This document shows positions 1 to 7,851 of a stretch of 14,556 bases of DNA, piece by piece; positions within the stretch are counted from its first letter, which is position 1, and every line of letters begins with the position of its first letter. The translations under genes were made by a program, and so were the position numbers. The notes beneath the pieces were generated by a model. That model saw only the letters and a program-made list of their open reading frames with translations, did no database searches and had not been told where the DNA came from. The stretch spans positions 1 through 14,556 of the forward strand of contig NZ_JAIWNS010000134.1 in the NCBI RefSeq assembly GCF_020216685.1. The letters run 5' to 3'. This DNA is from Methanospirillum hungatei (lineage in GTDB: Archaea; Halobacteriota; Methanomicrobia; Methanomicrobiales; Methanospirillaceae).

Positions 1-166
1 CGGAGATGATGGTCTCAAACTCCCGCTCCTTCATGGCAACAAGGGCTTCGTTCACGCCGGTTGCGATGGTTACGCGAAAATCACCGGTCCGTTCGAGAAA
101 AATCTTCCCTAAATCCAGGAGGTCAGGTTCATCATCGACATATAAAACGGAGATCTGATCAGTCAT
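1..166 (-). CDS. Receiver-domain protein, N-terminal 55 residues only (runs off the window)
   Basis: Only the N-terminus is present and the gene continues beyond base 1. The visible protein starts MTDQISVLYVDDEPDLLDLG and has the opening strand and paired acidic residues (VDDEP, residues 10-14) of a CheY-like receiver domain, which coordinate Mg2+ for Asp phosphorylation. The phosphoacceptor Asp lies outside the window. The ATG overlaps the TGA of the upstream kinase gene as ATGA, so the two are almost certainly co-transcribed and translationally coupled, and the kinase is a plausible phosphodonor. It may be a stand-alone response regulator or the start of another receiver-PAS hybrid kinase, since this N-terminal style is common in both in Methanomicrobiales. 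The receiver call is firm; the full architecture is unknown. Confidence 0.85.
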   Translation of the reverse strand, partial: MTDQISVLYVDDEPDLLDLGKIFLERTGDFRVTIATGVNEALVAMKEREFETIIS

Positions 167-3100
167 GTATCTTCTCCATAGCGCCATTTCCCGAAAGGAA
201 CGGTGATCTCAAACCGTACACCCTGCTGGTATGTTCCACACTCACGAATAAAAAGACCGGTAATGGAAAGGATTTCACGAGCAAGAAAGAGACCGATGCC
301 GGTATGCTTCCCAAATCCGTGTTCAAAGATCATCTCCTTATCTTCTCCGACAATGCCAATCCCGTCATCTTCATAGACAATAATGCAATCTCCATTCCTC
401 CTCTCTGCCCTCACATGAATCTGTGTTACCCGCTCTCCATGCCGTATTGAATTTTCAAGGAGCGTAGTAAAGACTTTCCGAATGATGGGATCCGTAAATA
501 TCTCAAGGTTTTGTGGTATTTCGTTATAAAACACAATACCCGGATATTCTGCCTCTTCATAAGCCGAATCCACAATCGATTGTATGGCCAGCCACCCTGT
601 TCCATCTATTCCGAAATTCTCATATTCACGGGTAAAGCTGATTATCTTTTCTATCTGTTCCCCAGCGATCCGGGCATTTTGCACATATTCATGTATCTTT
701 TCAGGATCAGAAGCTTTTAGTGCCAGGTTGTGAAACATATCCACTGCTGATATCTTATTATAGATATCATGTCTGGTGAGACTGGTTAAAAGGCGGAGTT
801 TCACGTTTGACTGACGAAGGGCCTCTTCATTATACCGTTCTTCTGTAATATCACGGATAATTGCCAGGACCTCACGGGGTGCTGATCTGATAAGCCGTGC
901 CTCAAACCAGAGCTTTTTATCCTGAATATCAAGGAAATACTCAAAGAACTGCATCTTTCCGGTCATGAGCGCCTTCTGAATGGCTGAAAGACCCCTGGTT
1001 GCAACTGGTTTTGGGAGAAGGTCATGAAGTGATTTTCCGATCAGTTCCTCTTCCGGAACGAATAAAAGAGCAGGATCATTCACATGACAGGTCAGATATA
1101 CGCCGTTCTCATCTAATGTAAACAGAATATCCGGAATCGCACTCACAATAGCCCGGAACCGTTCTTCATTCTGTTTGAGTACGACTTCTGCTTCTTTTTG
1201 CCTGGTAACATCCCTTGCAGACCCGACCGTTCCGATCATCTCGCCCTTTGGATTTAAGAACGGGGCTTTATGCACATCCAGGTAGAGGAACTTTCCTTTC
1301 ACATTGCCATACTCATCAAACTGTCTGGGTTCTCCTGCATCCATGGTAATCTGATCCGTATCACGGCAGATATCTCCAAAGGTGTGCCATTCAGGGTTTT
1401 CAGGATGTTCTCTTTTCTCACGTTCAGCAAAGAACAGGTCAGTCTTCCCAATCGGTTCAGAGGGATCACGGGCGTTCAGAAGGTCTTCGCAGAGGGCCTT
1501 GTTTGCAAATAAATACTTCTTCTCCAAATCTTTTGCCCATATCATATCCGGAACCGTATCGCACATCATCCGGATCATGGATGAAAAGGAACGATACCGC
1601 TCTTCCCGCTCGTTTAAGGCTTTTTGAACCTGCCAGGCCTGTGTAATATCATCGCACCCCCCAAACAGCCTGATGACTCCGGGCTGGCCCTCACTTTCTT
1701 CACACCTGGTCTTGCAGGATATCCGGATCCTATCACCATTTTTATGCCTGACCCAGAGTTCACAGGTTTCAGACTGACCAGGAACAAGGCCTGTTACGTA
1801 CTGATCAAATACAGGGAGATCCTCATCTATAACAATTGCCCGCCAGCATTGCATCTCTTTAAGTTCATCGATGGTGTAGCCGGTTATTTGTTCGACCGCT
1901 CCGGCCATCCAGTCAATGTGAAACATCCCGTCAGGATACCGGACACAGGAGAATGCAAAGTCTGACATCAGTGATGAGATCTGCCGGTATCTCTCCTCAT
2001 TCTGAAGTAATATCTCTTCAGCATGCTTTCTTCCTGATATGTCAACTGCCATCTCCAGTCTGACCAGTCGTCCGTTCGTCCAGGGGATTGCACGTGCATG
2101 GCATTCATACCACCGGCCATCAATGGGATTTTTCCGTTCCCATACATGCGTCCCGAGTGGGCCTTTTGAATCGGTGAGTTGCCGGTTTGTACAGAATGAA
2201 CAGGGAGAAGTCTGACCTTTTTGCAATACTTCATAGCAGGGTTTTCCGACCATATCTCCAAAAAGGTCTTTTGCTTTCTGGTTTTCGTATATCAGTTCAT
2301 GGCTCTCTAAATCGACTACATAAATAACGATATCAAGGGTTTCAAAGACCAGTATCAGCTCTTCAATGCCGATGCCATAAAGACCGGGTCCGGGAGAGAC
2401 AGAGGAGAGGCTCACAGGAGGTGTAATGACAGGGCAGCTCTCATCCAGACGGATATCATGATGTTTCTGAAGATATTGGAGAATGGACTCAGATTCATTC
2501 CACCGCCGGTCCAGCTGAGTGACCATGGAATCTATCTGGCTGACCTGCTTTACAATCATCTCCCTGATCTCTTTCTCCGGAATGAGTTCTGCATACCCGG
2601 TAATGACCGCAAGGGGGTTTCTGATCCCGTAGTTGAGTATCGCCTGCTGGGCAAAATTGACTTTAATCTGTTTTATCGCAGCATCCTTCTCCTCTTCAAG
2701 ACAAAGTTTCTCTGTGATATCAAGACCCTGGGCAATGGTTGCAACAATCGTCCCCCCGCCGGTTGAGGAGATGGGAGATGAGTTCCAGAGTATAATTCGG
2801 ACACTCCCGTCACGGTGCCGTACCGGGATTTTTATCATATCCCATCGCTCTCCCATGAGTGCCATCTTCATAAGACAGGTCCACTGGTCCTGATCCGGTG
2901 GATGGAAGATGACAGATAAGTCCTTTCCGATCAGGTCACAGGCCTGATATCCGGTAAGTATCTCACAGGCCCGGTTCACCCGGGTGATATGCAATTCAGG
3001 GTCCCAGACGATTATCGGACCACTGGCATTGGTTATCAGGTTTTCAAGATACTCATTTGTCTTTCGCAGATCTTCCTCAACCGATGCACGGGCTATTGCA

Positions 3101-3987
3101 GTCCCGATGGCATTGGCGAGCAGCGTCTCCTTCTCTCCCTTGTTCCATTCATATTCTGTTCTGCAGTTGTCAAATCCGATAAATCCCCAGAACTTCTCAT
3201 CTACAATGATGGGGACAAGGAGGATGGAGATGATCCCCTGGGCAGTAAGGATCTCCCGTTCACTCTCCGGATGGTTTTTTACCAGCCCTGATACCACCTT
3301 CCCTCTATGCAGCAGATCATATGAGTAGGGGGCAACGGTCTGAAATGGCATGTTCTGCAGATCCGGGTTATCGAGCTGTGAATCAATCCCCGTGTTCGTC
3401 CATTCAAACCGCTGACTTACCAGGAGCTCATGGGTTTTTGGATCGGTATGGGACACAAAGATATTGACCCGGTCCTGATTCGTGACTGGGCCGATGATGT
3501 CAAGGACTTTCTGTAATGCACGGTTTACCTGCCGTTCCTTTAAGAGGAGCCAGGTGCATTTTGCGATTGTGGCAAGTAACTGATTCTGCGTGAGATGAGC
3601 GACAGGAGAATTTCTCCGGTCCAAAACATAGGAGATTGCGTTACGGAGCAGAGGAAACTGAAGACGGGGGTCTTCTCCTTTCTTTAGGTAGTACTCCGTT
3701 CCTGATTCCAGGGCAAGACGGGCTGCCTGTTCCTCATCGTGTCCGGAGAAGATGATAACCGGCGGTGAGGAGTTAAATCTGTGTAATATGGCAAGAAACT
3801 GCAGGGCATCCATATCAGGCAGATCAAAATCTGCAATAATGGCGTCATATGATTCCTGCTGGATCTGTATCAGGGCTTGTGCTGCAGAACGGGATGTATG
3901 GACGGTATACTCTCCGGTATCCTCAAGATAGAAATAGAGGGCCTCCAGCAGGGTCGGGTCATCATCCACTAGGAGTAATTGAATCAT
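163..3987 (-). CDS. Multi-PAS hybrid sensor histidine kinase: REC-GAF-PAS(5)-HisKA-like-HATPase
   Basis: This is a cytosolic sensor kinase of 1274 residues with no membrane segment or signal peptide. In order: receiver domain (about 1-120; acidic pair in LLVDDD, phosphoacceptor Asp53 in ADFDLPD, Ser81, Lys103); GAF domain (about 140-305); PAS with PAC (about 312-430); a HisKA-like helical segment (about 440-510) with Tyr-Gly where His-Asp would be expected; PAS domains at about 540-650, 660-785, 800-930 and 942-1050; then the transmitter, with RHDIYNK (His1073) as phosphoacceptor, N-box LLENSIRHG, G1 DDGIGI and G2 FGKHTGIGLFL. The ATG at 3987 is preferred over an in-frame TTG at 4017 because it begins directly at the receiver core (MIQLLLVDDD); neither has a good Shine-Dalgarno. 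PAS-2 carries a CSFC pair and several other cysteines. The gene overlaps the downstream receiver gene by 4 bp. The signal sensed is not evident. Confidence 0.93.
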   Translation of the reverse strand: MIQLLLVDDDPTLLEALYFYLEDTGEYTVHTSRSAAQALIQIQQESYDAIIADFDLPDMDALQFLAILHRFNSSPPVIIFSGHDEEQAARLALESGTEYYLKKGEDPRLQFPLLRNAISYVLDRRNSPVAHLTQNQLLATIAKCTWLLLKERQVNRALQKVLDIIGPVTNQDRVNIFVSHTDPKTHELLVSQRFEWTNTGIDSQLDNPDLQNMPFQTVAPYSYDLLHRGKVVSGLVKNHPESEREILTAQGIISILLVPIIVDEKFWGFIGFDNCRTEYEWNKGEKETLLANAIGTAIARASVEEDLRKTNEYLENLITNASGPIIVWDPELHITRVNRACEILTGYQACDLIGKDLSVIFHPPDQDQWTCLMKMALMGERWDMIKIPVRHRDGSVRIILWNSSPISSTGGGTIVATIAQGLDITEKLCLEEEKDAAIKQIKVNFAQQAILNYGIRNPLAVITGYAELIPEKEIREMIVKQVSQIDSMVTQLDRRWNESESILQYLQKHHDIRLDESCPVITPPVSLSSVSPGPGLYGIGIEELILVFETLDIVIYVVDLESHELIYENQKAKDLFGDMVGKPCYEVLQKGQTSPCSFCTNRQLTDSKGPLGTHVWERKNPIDGRWYECHARAIPWTNGRLVRLEMAVDISGRKHAEEILLQNEERYRQISSLMSDFAFSCVRYPDGMFHIDWMAGAVEQITGYTIDELKEMQCWRAIVIDEDLPVFDQYVTGLVPGQSETCELWVRHKNGDRIRISCKTRCEESEGQPGVIRLFGGCDDITQAWQVQKALNEREERYRSFSSMIRMMCDTVPDMIWAKDLEKKYLFANKALCEDLLNARDPSEPIGKTDLFFAEREKREHPENPEWHTFGDICRDTDQITMDAGEPRQFDEYGNVKGKFLYLDVHKAPFLNPKGEMIGTVGSARDVTRQKEAEVVLKQNEERFRAIVSAIPDILFTLDENGVYLTCHVNDPALLFVPEEELIGKSLHDLLPKPVATRGLSAIQKALMTGKMQFFEYFLDIQDKKLWFEARLIRSAPREVLAIIRDITEERYNEEALRQSNVKLRLLTSLTRHDIYNKISAVDMFHNLALKASDPEKIHEYVQNARIAGEQIEKIISFTREYENFGIDGTGWLAIQSIVDSAYEEAEYPGIVFYNEIPQNLEIFTDPIIRKVFTTLLENSIRHGERVTQIHVRAERRNGDCIIVYEDDGIGIVGEDKEMIFEHGFGKHTGIGLFLAREILSITGLFIRECGTYQQGVRFEITVPFGKWRYGEDT

Positions 3988-4060
3988 AATGACTATCGAA
4001 TGTGTTGTCTCTGACAACTCCGTCGCATGCTACAGATAAAAATATTGTTATTTACGCCGG
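3988..4060 (-). promoter_or_regulatory. Possible promoter and small hairpin upstream of the sensor kinase
   Basis: An AT-rich TATA-like stretch lies at about 4034-4055 (minus-strand reading TAAATAACAATATTTTTATC). A perfect 6-bp inverted repeat, GTTGTC-TCT-GACAAC, lies at 4004-4018, between this stretch and the kinase ATG at 3987. A start point about 25 bp downstream of the TATA-like stretch would fall near the hairpin, so the repeat could be an operator or a 5'-leader stem. The kinase could equally be transcribed from upstream of the small gene at 4282. Confidence 0.25.
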
Positions 4061-4075
4061 ACTATACGCGGATAT

Positions 4076-4282
4076 CTATCTGCCGGATTCCTTCTTTTTA
4101 AATCGTTTGGCATATAGAGTCCTGATGAAATCCGGTAATGGCTCTTTCCATTGCTCCTGTTTGTTTGGTGCATATGATCCGAATTTCCCAGGGTTCAGAC
4201 CAAGTTCTTTTGCCATCCGGATATGCTCATCGCTGAGTCTGTATCGCTTTTTCGCGTCAATCCATGCTTCTTCCTGTGACAA
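4076..4282 (-). CDS. Conserved small protein of unknown function (68 aa)
   Basis: The 68-residue, strongly charged product has the look of a widespread uncharacterised family of small prokaryotic proteins with a core of the type 'RMAKELGLNPxKxG ... QWKxPLPxFIxxLYxKRF'. Here the core is at about residues 22-62. No catalytic motif, signal peptide or membrane segment is visible, and I know of no established function. The start is TTG at 4282: an in-frame TAA lies three codons upstream and the next Met (residue 23) is inside the core. There is no clear Shine-Dalgarno. The gene lies 88 bp upstream of the kinase on the same strand and may share its transcript, but nothing indicates a functional link. 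Confidence 0.72.
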   Translation of the reverse strand: MSQEEAWIDAKKRYRLSDEHIRMAKELGLNPGKFGSYAPNKQEQWKEPLPDFIRTLYAKRFKKKESGR

Positions 4283-4407
4283 TGTTTTTTAAAATTTTCG
4301 ACATGTTGAGACCTTACCAACGTGGTGGTAAACCAGGTATGACTGGTGTAATGAGGTCGAATATGATCAATCTCTGCGTCAGCATAATTAAAGTGATTAT
4401 ATTTCAT
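4261..4407 (-). pseudogene. Possible HNH-endonuclease fragment
   Basis: From an ATG at 4407 the reading frame contains NYADAEIDHIRPH and then, about 20 residues on, TTL..SQ.V and CHRKKH. This spacing and order resemble the C-terminal half of HNH nucleases (xxEIDHIxP ... TTLxNxQVLCxxCHRKK). The upstream zinc-ligand CxxC and any N-terminal domain are absent, an in-frame stop lies just before the ATG, and the glycines expected after the first His are missing. The 3' part overlaps the start of the small gene at 4282 in another frame, so part of the likeness could be chance. I read it as a decayed remnant rather than a working gene. Confidence 0.35.
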
Positions 4408-4662
4408 TATGTGAAGAATTCTTTATGTTCAGTTCTTATGATGGCACCTGAAAACTCGCCGACAATGACTCAAATAAGGCCAAGTGAATGATGAAGGCTC
4501 TCAAAGTAGTAAATTGGCAGCAGATGATGAGAAGAAATGAACTTTCTTTTGGGTTAGGGAAAAATAACGGGTTTTGATTGTTTTTTGTCCGGAAGATTCT
4601 CTCTGACCGGTATTTCAATCCATGAGACCGGAATTTTTTGATCCAAAGGCAGGTATGAGATT

Positions 4663-4726
4663 CTGATCCCTGTTGGTTCGCTTTGTATGAATACCCCGTA
4701 ATCCTTGTTCTGCATAAAGGGATCAG
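4663..4726. repeat. Perfect 9-bp inverted repeat with 46-base spacer
   Basis: CTGATCCCT at 4663-4671 and AGGGATCAG at 4718-4726 are exact reverse complements, lying in an otherwise featureless region. This could be a long stem-loop, the ends of a small element, or chance. No target duplication or neighbouring gene supports one reading. Confidence 0.3.
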
Positions 4727-4788
4727 GAAATATTCATATAAAATTTTTTGAATTTCTGAAATGACTGATAGATCACTATATTAATCTA

Positions 4789-4893
4789 ATGGTTCATCTG
4801 TCTCCTGCTTATGTAAAGATAGTTGCAGAGGATTTCAGAGATATTTATAAAGACAGCAATATTATGGCTCCATCAATTTTTCGAGTAATGTAA
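4789..4893 (+). CDS. Small 34-codon frame, uncertain
   Basis: An ATG at 4789 opens a 34-residue frame beginning MVHLSPAYVKIVAEDF and ending in TAA. The composition (AEDFRDIYKDS) is more protein-like than the surrounding frames, and a TATA-like CTATATTAATC lies immediately upstream. There is no Shine-Dalgarno, no recognised family, and the frame is too short to judge. It may be the 5' remnant of a longer lost gene, a leaderless microprotein, or chance. Confidence 0.2.
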   Translation: MVHLSPAYVKIVAEDFRDIYKDSNIMAPSIFRVM

Positions 4894-5167
4894 AAAACAT
4901 TTCAGAATCACGCTGTTGGTCTGGTCTTTCCCATTAGATGAGGACGTACGCAGATAGAGCTATTTGTTCATTTATCTAGATAGTTTTCTGATATAGGTAC
5001 TATAATCATATTTCCTACCATGTAAGTCAAGTCACTGGTTGTGTAAATCCTATAGATTATTCTTTAAAAGAAGCCTGAATAAACACAGAAAATGAGAGTG
5101 AGAATGAGTGTGTGACATCACTTGAATTTCAGACAGAACCATGGGAGTCAGGAAATAGAATATGTTC

Positions 5168-5536
5168 TTAAGAATTTTCCTGTTCACATATCAATTCAGA
5201 ATCATGCAATTCGGTCACGCCAAGATAATCGCATCCCCAGGCACATAATGCATTCAGAATTGGAATAACTGATTTTCCTAACTCAGATAGTTGGTACTCG
5301 ACTTTTGGAGGAATTTCTGGATATACTGTTCTGATAATGACCCCATCCTTTTCAAGTTCTCTCAATTGTTTGGTCAGCATCTTTGAATTTACTACAGGAA
5401 TTATCTGGTTGATCTCAGAAAAGCGAAGTTTCCCATCCTTAAGGTACCAAAGGATAAGTGGCTTCCATTTTCCGCCTAAAATATCGAGGGCAGCCTCCAC
5501 CGGGCAGTAATATGATTTTCCATTTTTTTCATACAT
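5168..5536 (-). CDS. HxlR-family winged-helix transcriptional regulator
   Basis: The 122-residue protein is a DUF24/HxlR-type winged-helix DNA-binding regulator. Diagnostic stretches are [20 protein letters not shown] near the N-terminus, the recognition-helix region ([21 protein letters not shown]) and the wing with the 'LSELGKS' continuation. Length is typical. Cys11, just before the conserved GGKWK, is at the position used for redox or electrophile sensing in characterised members such as YodB and HypR; two further cysteines lie in CAWGC near the C-terminus. It is divergent from a flavin-dependent quinone-reductase-like gene 160 bp away, the usual arrangement for HxlR regulators that repress a neighbouring oxidoreductase. 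The target and inducer are inferred, not shown. The ATG at 5536 gives the family-length N-terminus. Confidence 0.92.
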   Translation of the reverse strand: MYEKNGKSYYCPVEAALDILGGKWKPLILWYLKDGKLRFSEINQIIPVVNSKMLTKQLRELEKDGVIIRTVYPEIPPKVEYQLSELGKSVIPILNALCAWGCDYLGVTELHDSELICEQENS

Positions 5537-5696
5537 AGTATCTTAAAGGTAAGTTAATTTCATTTTTATCAGTATGTAATATTTATTCTTTCACTAATAA
5601 AAATATACTTATCATCAGATTGTTTCTTGCAGTAAAAATGTAGATATTAATCTGATTGATGGTAATTGATATCTGGTCTGTAAAGATGTGATACCT
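5537..5696. promoter_or_regulatory. Divergent promoter region between the HxlR regulator and the quinone-reductase operon
   Basis: AT-rich TATA-like boxes face each way: TAATATTTATT at 5577-5587 for the regulator and AAAAATATACTT at about 5599-5610 for the oxidoreductase. A perfect 8-bp inverted repeat, ATCAGATT (5614-5621) and AATCTGAT (5649-5656) with a 27-base spacer, lies just downstream of the rightward TATA-like box. That position would let a bound regulator block transcription of the operon. The operator role is inference. Confidence 0.4.
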
Positions 5697-6341
5697 ATGA
5701 ATGTTCTGATAATATATGCACACCCAAATCCATCATCTTTTAATGCAGCTCTCAAAGATGCGGCTGTGGATGCATTAAAAGCAAATGGTCATTCAGTTGA
5801 TGTGTCTGACTTATATGCTATGAAATTTGACCCTGTCTTCAAAGCAGAAGACTATACTCAGAGAGTTGATAAAGATTCATTCCATTTTTATCGTGAGGCA
5901 CTGCATGCCCATGAAACCGGATCCTATGCCTCCGACATTTTAGGAGAAATGAAGAAGGTTGACAGAGCTGATCTGATAATTTTTCAATTCCCAATCTGGT
6001 TCTCATCATGGCCGGCCATTATAAAAGGGTGGATTGACCGGGTTTTTCAAGCAGGATATGCATTCCGATACGATGCAATGTATGACACTGGTCTTCTCAA
6101 AGGGAAGAAAGTACTTCTGAGCATTACAACCGGAGCTCCAGAGGTTATGTATTCAAATCAAGGAAATGCCGGTGATATCTATGAGATGCTTCGAATTTTA
6201 AGTCATGTATCTTTTGAAGTTGTCGGATTAGAAGTATTGCCACCACATTTGATATTTGATGTTGCTTCGATGGATAGAGAAAGGGGTATTGCCGAGATAG
6301 AACGGTATAAAGATTTTCTTATCGCTATGGTGGCAACATGA
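5697..6341 (+). CDS. Flavodoxin-fold NAD(P)H dehydrogenase (quinone) / flavin oxidoreductase
   Basis: The 214-residue protein belongs to the Flavodoxin_2 (NQO1/MdaB-like) fold, soluble FMN or FAD enzymes that reduce quinones and related electrophiles by two electrons from NAD(P)H. It shows the N-terminal strand and phosphate-binding loop (LIIYAHPNPSSFNAAL), the FPIWFSSWPAIIKGWIDRVF region (about 98-117) that contacts the isoalloxazine, and STTGAP-like TTGAPEVMYS at about 145-154. Length is typical. The ATG at 5697 is preferred over a GTG three codons earlier because it starts directly at the first strand; there is no clear Shine-Dalgarno. Its TGA overlaps the next ATG (ATGA), so it is coupled to the Dabb-like gene. 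Regulation by the divergent HxlR protein is likely. The substrate could be a quinone, an azo or nitro compound, or another oxidised acceptor. Confidence 0.9.
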   Translation: MNVLIIYAHPNPSSFNAALKDAAVDALKANGHSVDVSDLYAMKFDPVFKAEDYTQRVDKDSFHFYREALHAHETGSYASDILGEMKKVDRADLIIFQFPIWFSSWPAIIKGWIDRVFQAGYAFRYDAMYDTGLLKGKKVLLSITTGAPEVMYSNQGNAGDIYEMLRILSHVSFEVVGLEVLPPHLIFDVASMDRERGIAEIERYKDFLIAMVAT

Positions 6342-6634
6342 AGATCCTCGCAATGGATACATTTCAACCTGGGGTAACTCTAGATGATGTCAGTCCTCAT
6401 CTTTTGGAAGAGATGAAAGAATCATGGAAATTATATATGGATGGCTTTATTCGAGAGTGGTATTTTCGAGGAGATCAGCAGGGTGCTGTATTAATTCTGG
6501 AAGCAGATTCTATTGATGATGCTAAAATGAAAATGAATTCATTGCCATTAGTGCGTGAAAATCTAATTTCATTTACATATATACCTCTCCACCCGTTCAT
6601 GGTTTTAAGCGCATTATTTGAAAAAAGTAATTAA
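6338..6634 (+). CDS. Small Dabb / muconolactone-isomerase-like protein
   Basis: The 98-residue protein has the beta-alpha-beta pattern of dimeric alpha/beta-barrel (Dabb) proteins. It opens MKILAMDTFQPGV, has a long helix (HLLEEMKESWKLYMDGFI), then REWYFRGDQQGAVLILEADS followed by SLPLVRENLISFTYIPLHPF. The 'R.YYFR.D.pGAVLILE.dS...A...L..LPLV...LI.F...PL.PF' pattern is that of the YCII/muconolactone-isomerase-like group, often annotated only as hypothetical. Its start is embedded in the stop of the oxidoreductase gene, implying coupled expression and perhaps a partner role such as handling the reduced product. No catalytic function can be assigned from sequence alone. Confidence 0.8.
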   Translation: MKILAMDTFQPGVTLDDVSPHLLEEMKESWKLYMDGFIREWYFRGDQQGAVLILEADSIDDAKMKMNSLPLVRENLISFTYIPLHPFMVLSALFEKSN

Positions 6635-6888
6635 TTTAGCCCCTAAAAGGCATAAATAGTAAATAACTTTCGAATTGGGGCATAGGATTACTCCTCTCCC
6701 CTCTTCCAGACATTCGTTTGAATTACTGGAGAAAAAATCAGCAAATCATGTTCCTTCAGGAGTTGAACTCATCCGATGGATCATATTGATGACTGTTTTC
6801 TGACTGATATATCATCCATGAGGATAAATCAGTATTTGGGCCAGCAGAGAGCTAGCCCTAATATGGGTCATCTTCCTCTCTATCCTGT

Positions 6889-7720
6889 TTATTCCTCGGA
6901 TGTCTTTATGCCCCCGATTTGAAAGGTGGAGGATTTCTCATCAGGGATCTGCCAGTACTCTTTTTTCTGGTTCAGAAAGGGATATACAAAAAACGGTGCC
7001 TCAATGAGGGCGATTATAATGCCCACCGGGATGATCAGAGAGGCAGGGATTGTTCGAGCGACGGTATCTGATATGGAGGATGAATCCCTCCCCAAAGCAG
7101 AGGAAGGCAGTACGTACCTGTTATTTCTACCTATGATTAGACGGACGATACTCGGAGATATCAGGCCCATAGACCAAATTATTCCATTAAATGCAGTACC
7201 TGCGGTGAACTGTGCCGGGATCATCATGATAATGACTCTGTTTCTTTCTAGATTGATCCCCAGCCTGTGGGCTGTTTCATCGCCTGCGGAGAGGATGGTG
7301 ATATCAGAAGCCCGATAGATAGGGAAGGGCAGAGAGACCTGGATAATCAGAGTAATTATCGTGATATCATCCCATTTTGGTTTTGAGAGACGTATCATCA
7401 AGAAGACAACAGCCTGAACTTCCTGAGCCGTTCCTAGATACTGCATTTGTGGCGTTTGTATATTGAGGAGGAACATTGGCGGTACCACCCAATATAATCG
7501 ATTCTGGTGTCATAACTCGCTATATTGCGAGAGAACAGACTACCATAGTTTCCAGATCGAAAAGAAAAATGTGTTGACACCCACCAGGCGTTGCCAGATT
7601 TGATACCAAACCCGAAGATTATTGAGAGTACTTCTCCCATCGCCGCTGCTGATGATATCCCAAGGGTGTACGAGTGGGCGAGAGAATTTATCAAGATCTT
7701 TGAACTGATTGTTATGAGTC
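6889..7720 (-). pseudogene. Decayed FecCD-type ABC transporter permease (iron/siderophore/cobalamin)
   Basis: Pieces of a BtuC/FecCD membrane permease occur in order on the minus strand but in three frames. LINSLAHSYTLGISSAAAMG (7697 downward) matches the 'NPLADPYxLGISSGAALG' motif. RVMTPESIILGGTANV (from about 7519) matches the segment before transmembrane helix 6. From about 7465 the third frame runs on through GDETAHRLGIN, SPSIVRLIIGRNNRYVLPSS, SDTVART and PVGIIIALIEAPFFVYPFL to TAA at 6889. At least two frameshifts and an in-frame stop separate them. The first 90-100 residues expected for the family are not found before the helicase gene, so the 5' end is also lost. No cognate ATPase or binding protein is in the window. 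The 254 bases between this and the Dabb gene hold nothing recognisable. Confidence 0.85.
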
Positions 7721-7851
7721 GTGAATAGGAAGAATAACATATATGGCCTCAATGGCCCAAATAGGCGTTCGAGTAAGGGACAAAATCGAAGCACATATTA
7801 GGCAGCAGAGGGAGAGTACCAATCAGAAAGGTATATACTGCACCAGATATC

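Larger units (their letters stand above)
4408..5167. other. AT-rich intergenic region without a convincing gene
   Basis: About 760 bases separate the kinase block from the HxlR gene. Frames are short and stop-riddled on both strands. The visible structure is a 9-bp inverted repeat (4663-4726), a 34-codon frame that looks protein-like (4789-4893), and a GA/GT-rich low-complexity patch near 5088-5114. The stretch could be an eroded accessory region, but no remnant except the HNH-like one to its left can be named. Confidence 0.5.

Noticed and set aside
3988..4017. TTG start at 4017 for the sensor kinase
   Set aside because: It adds ten residues ahead of the receiver core, crosses a hairpin and has no Shine-Dalgarno; the ATG at 3987 starts at the first strand.
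4436..4618. 60-codon minus-strand frame
   Set aside because: Composition is not protein-like, no start signal, no recognised motif.
6926..7318. Plus-strand 130-codon frame
   Set aside because: It is antisense to the recognisable C-terminal half of the FecCD pseudogene and has no family pattern of its own.
7826..7840. GGTATATAC as TATA box of the helicase gene
   Set aside because: It lies only about 15-22 bases before the ATG, so transcription would start inside the gene; no alternative start codon exists downstream to fit it.
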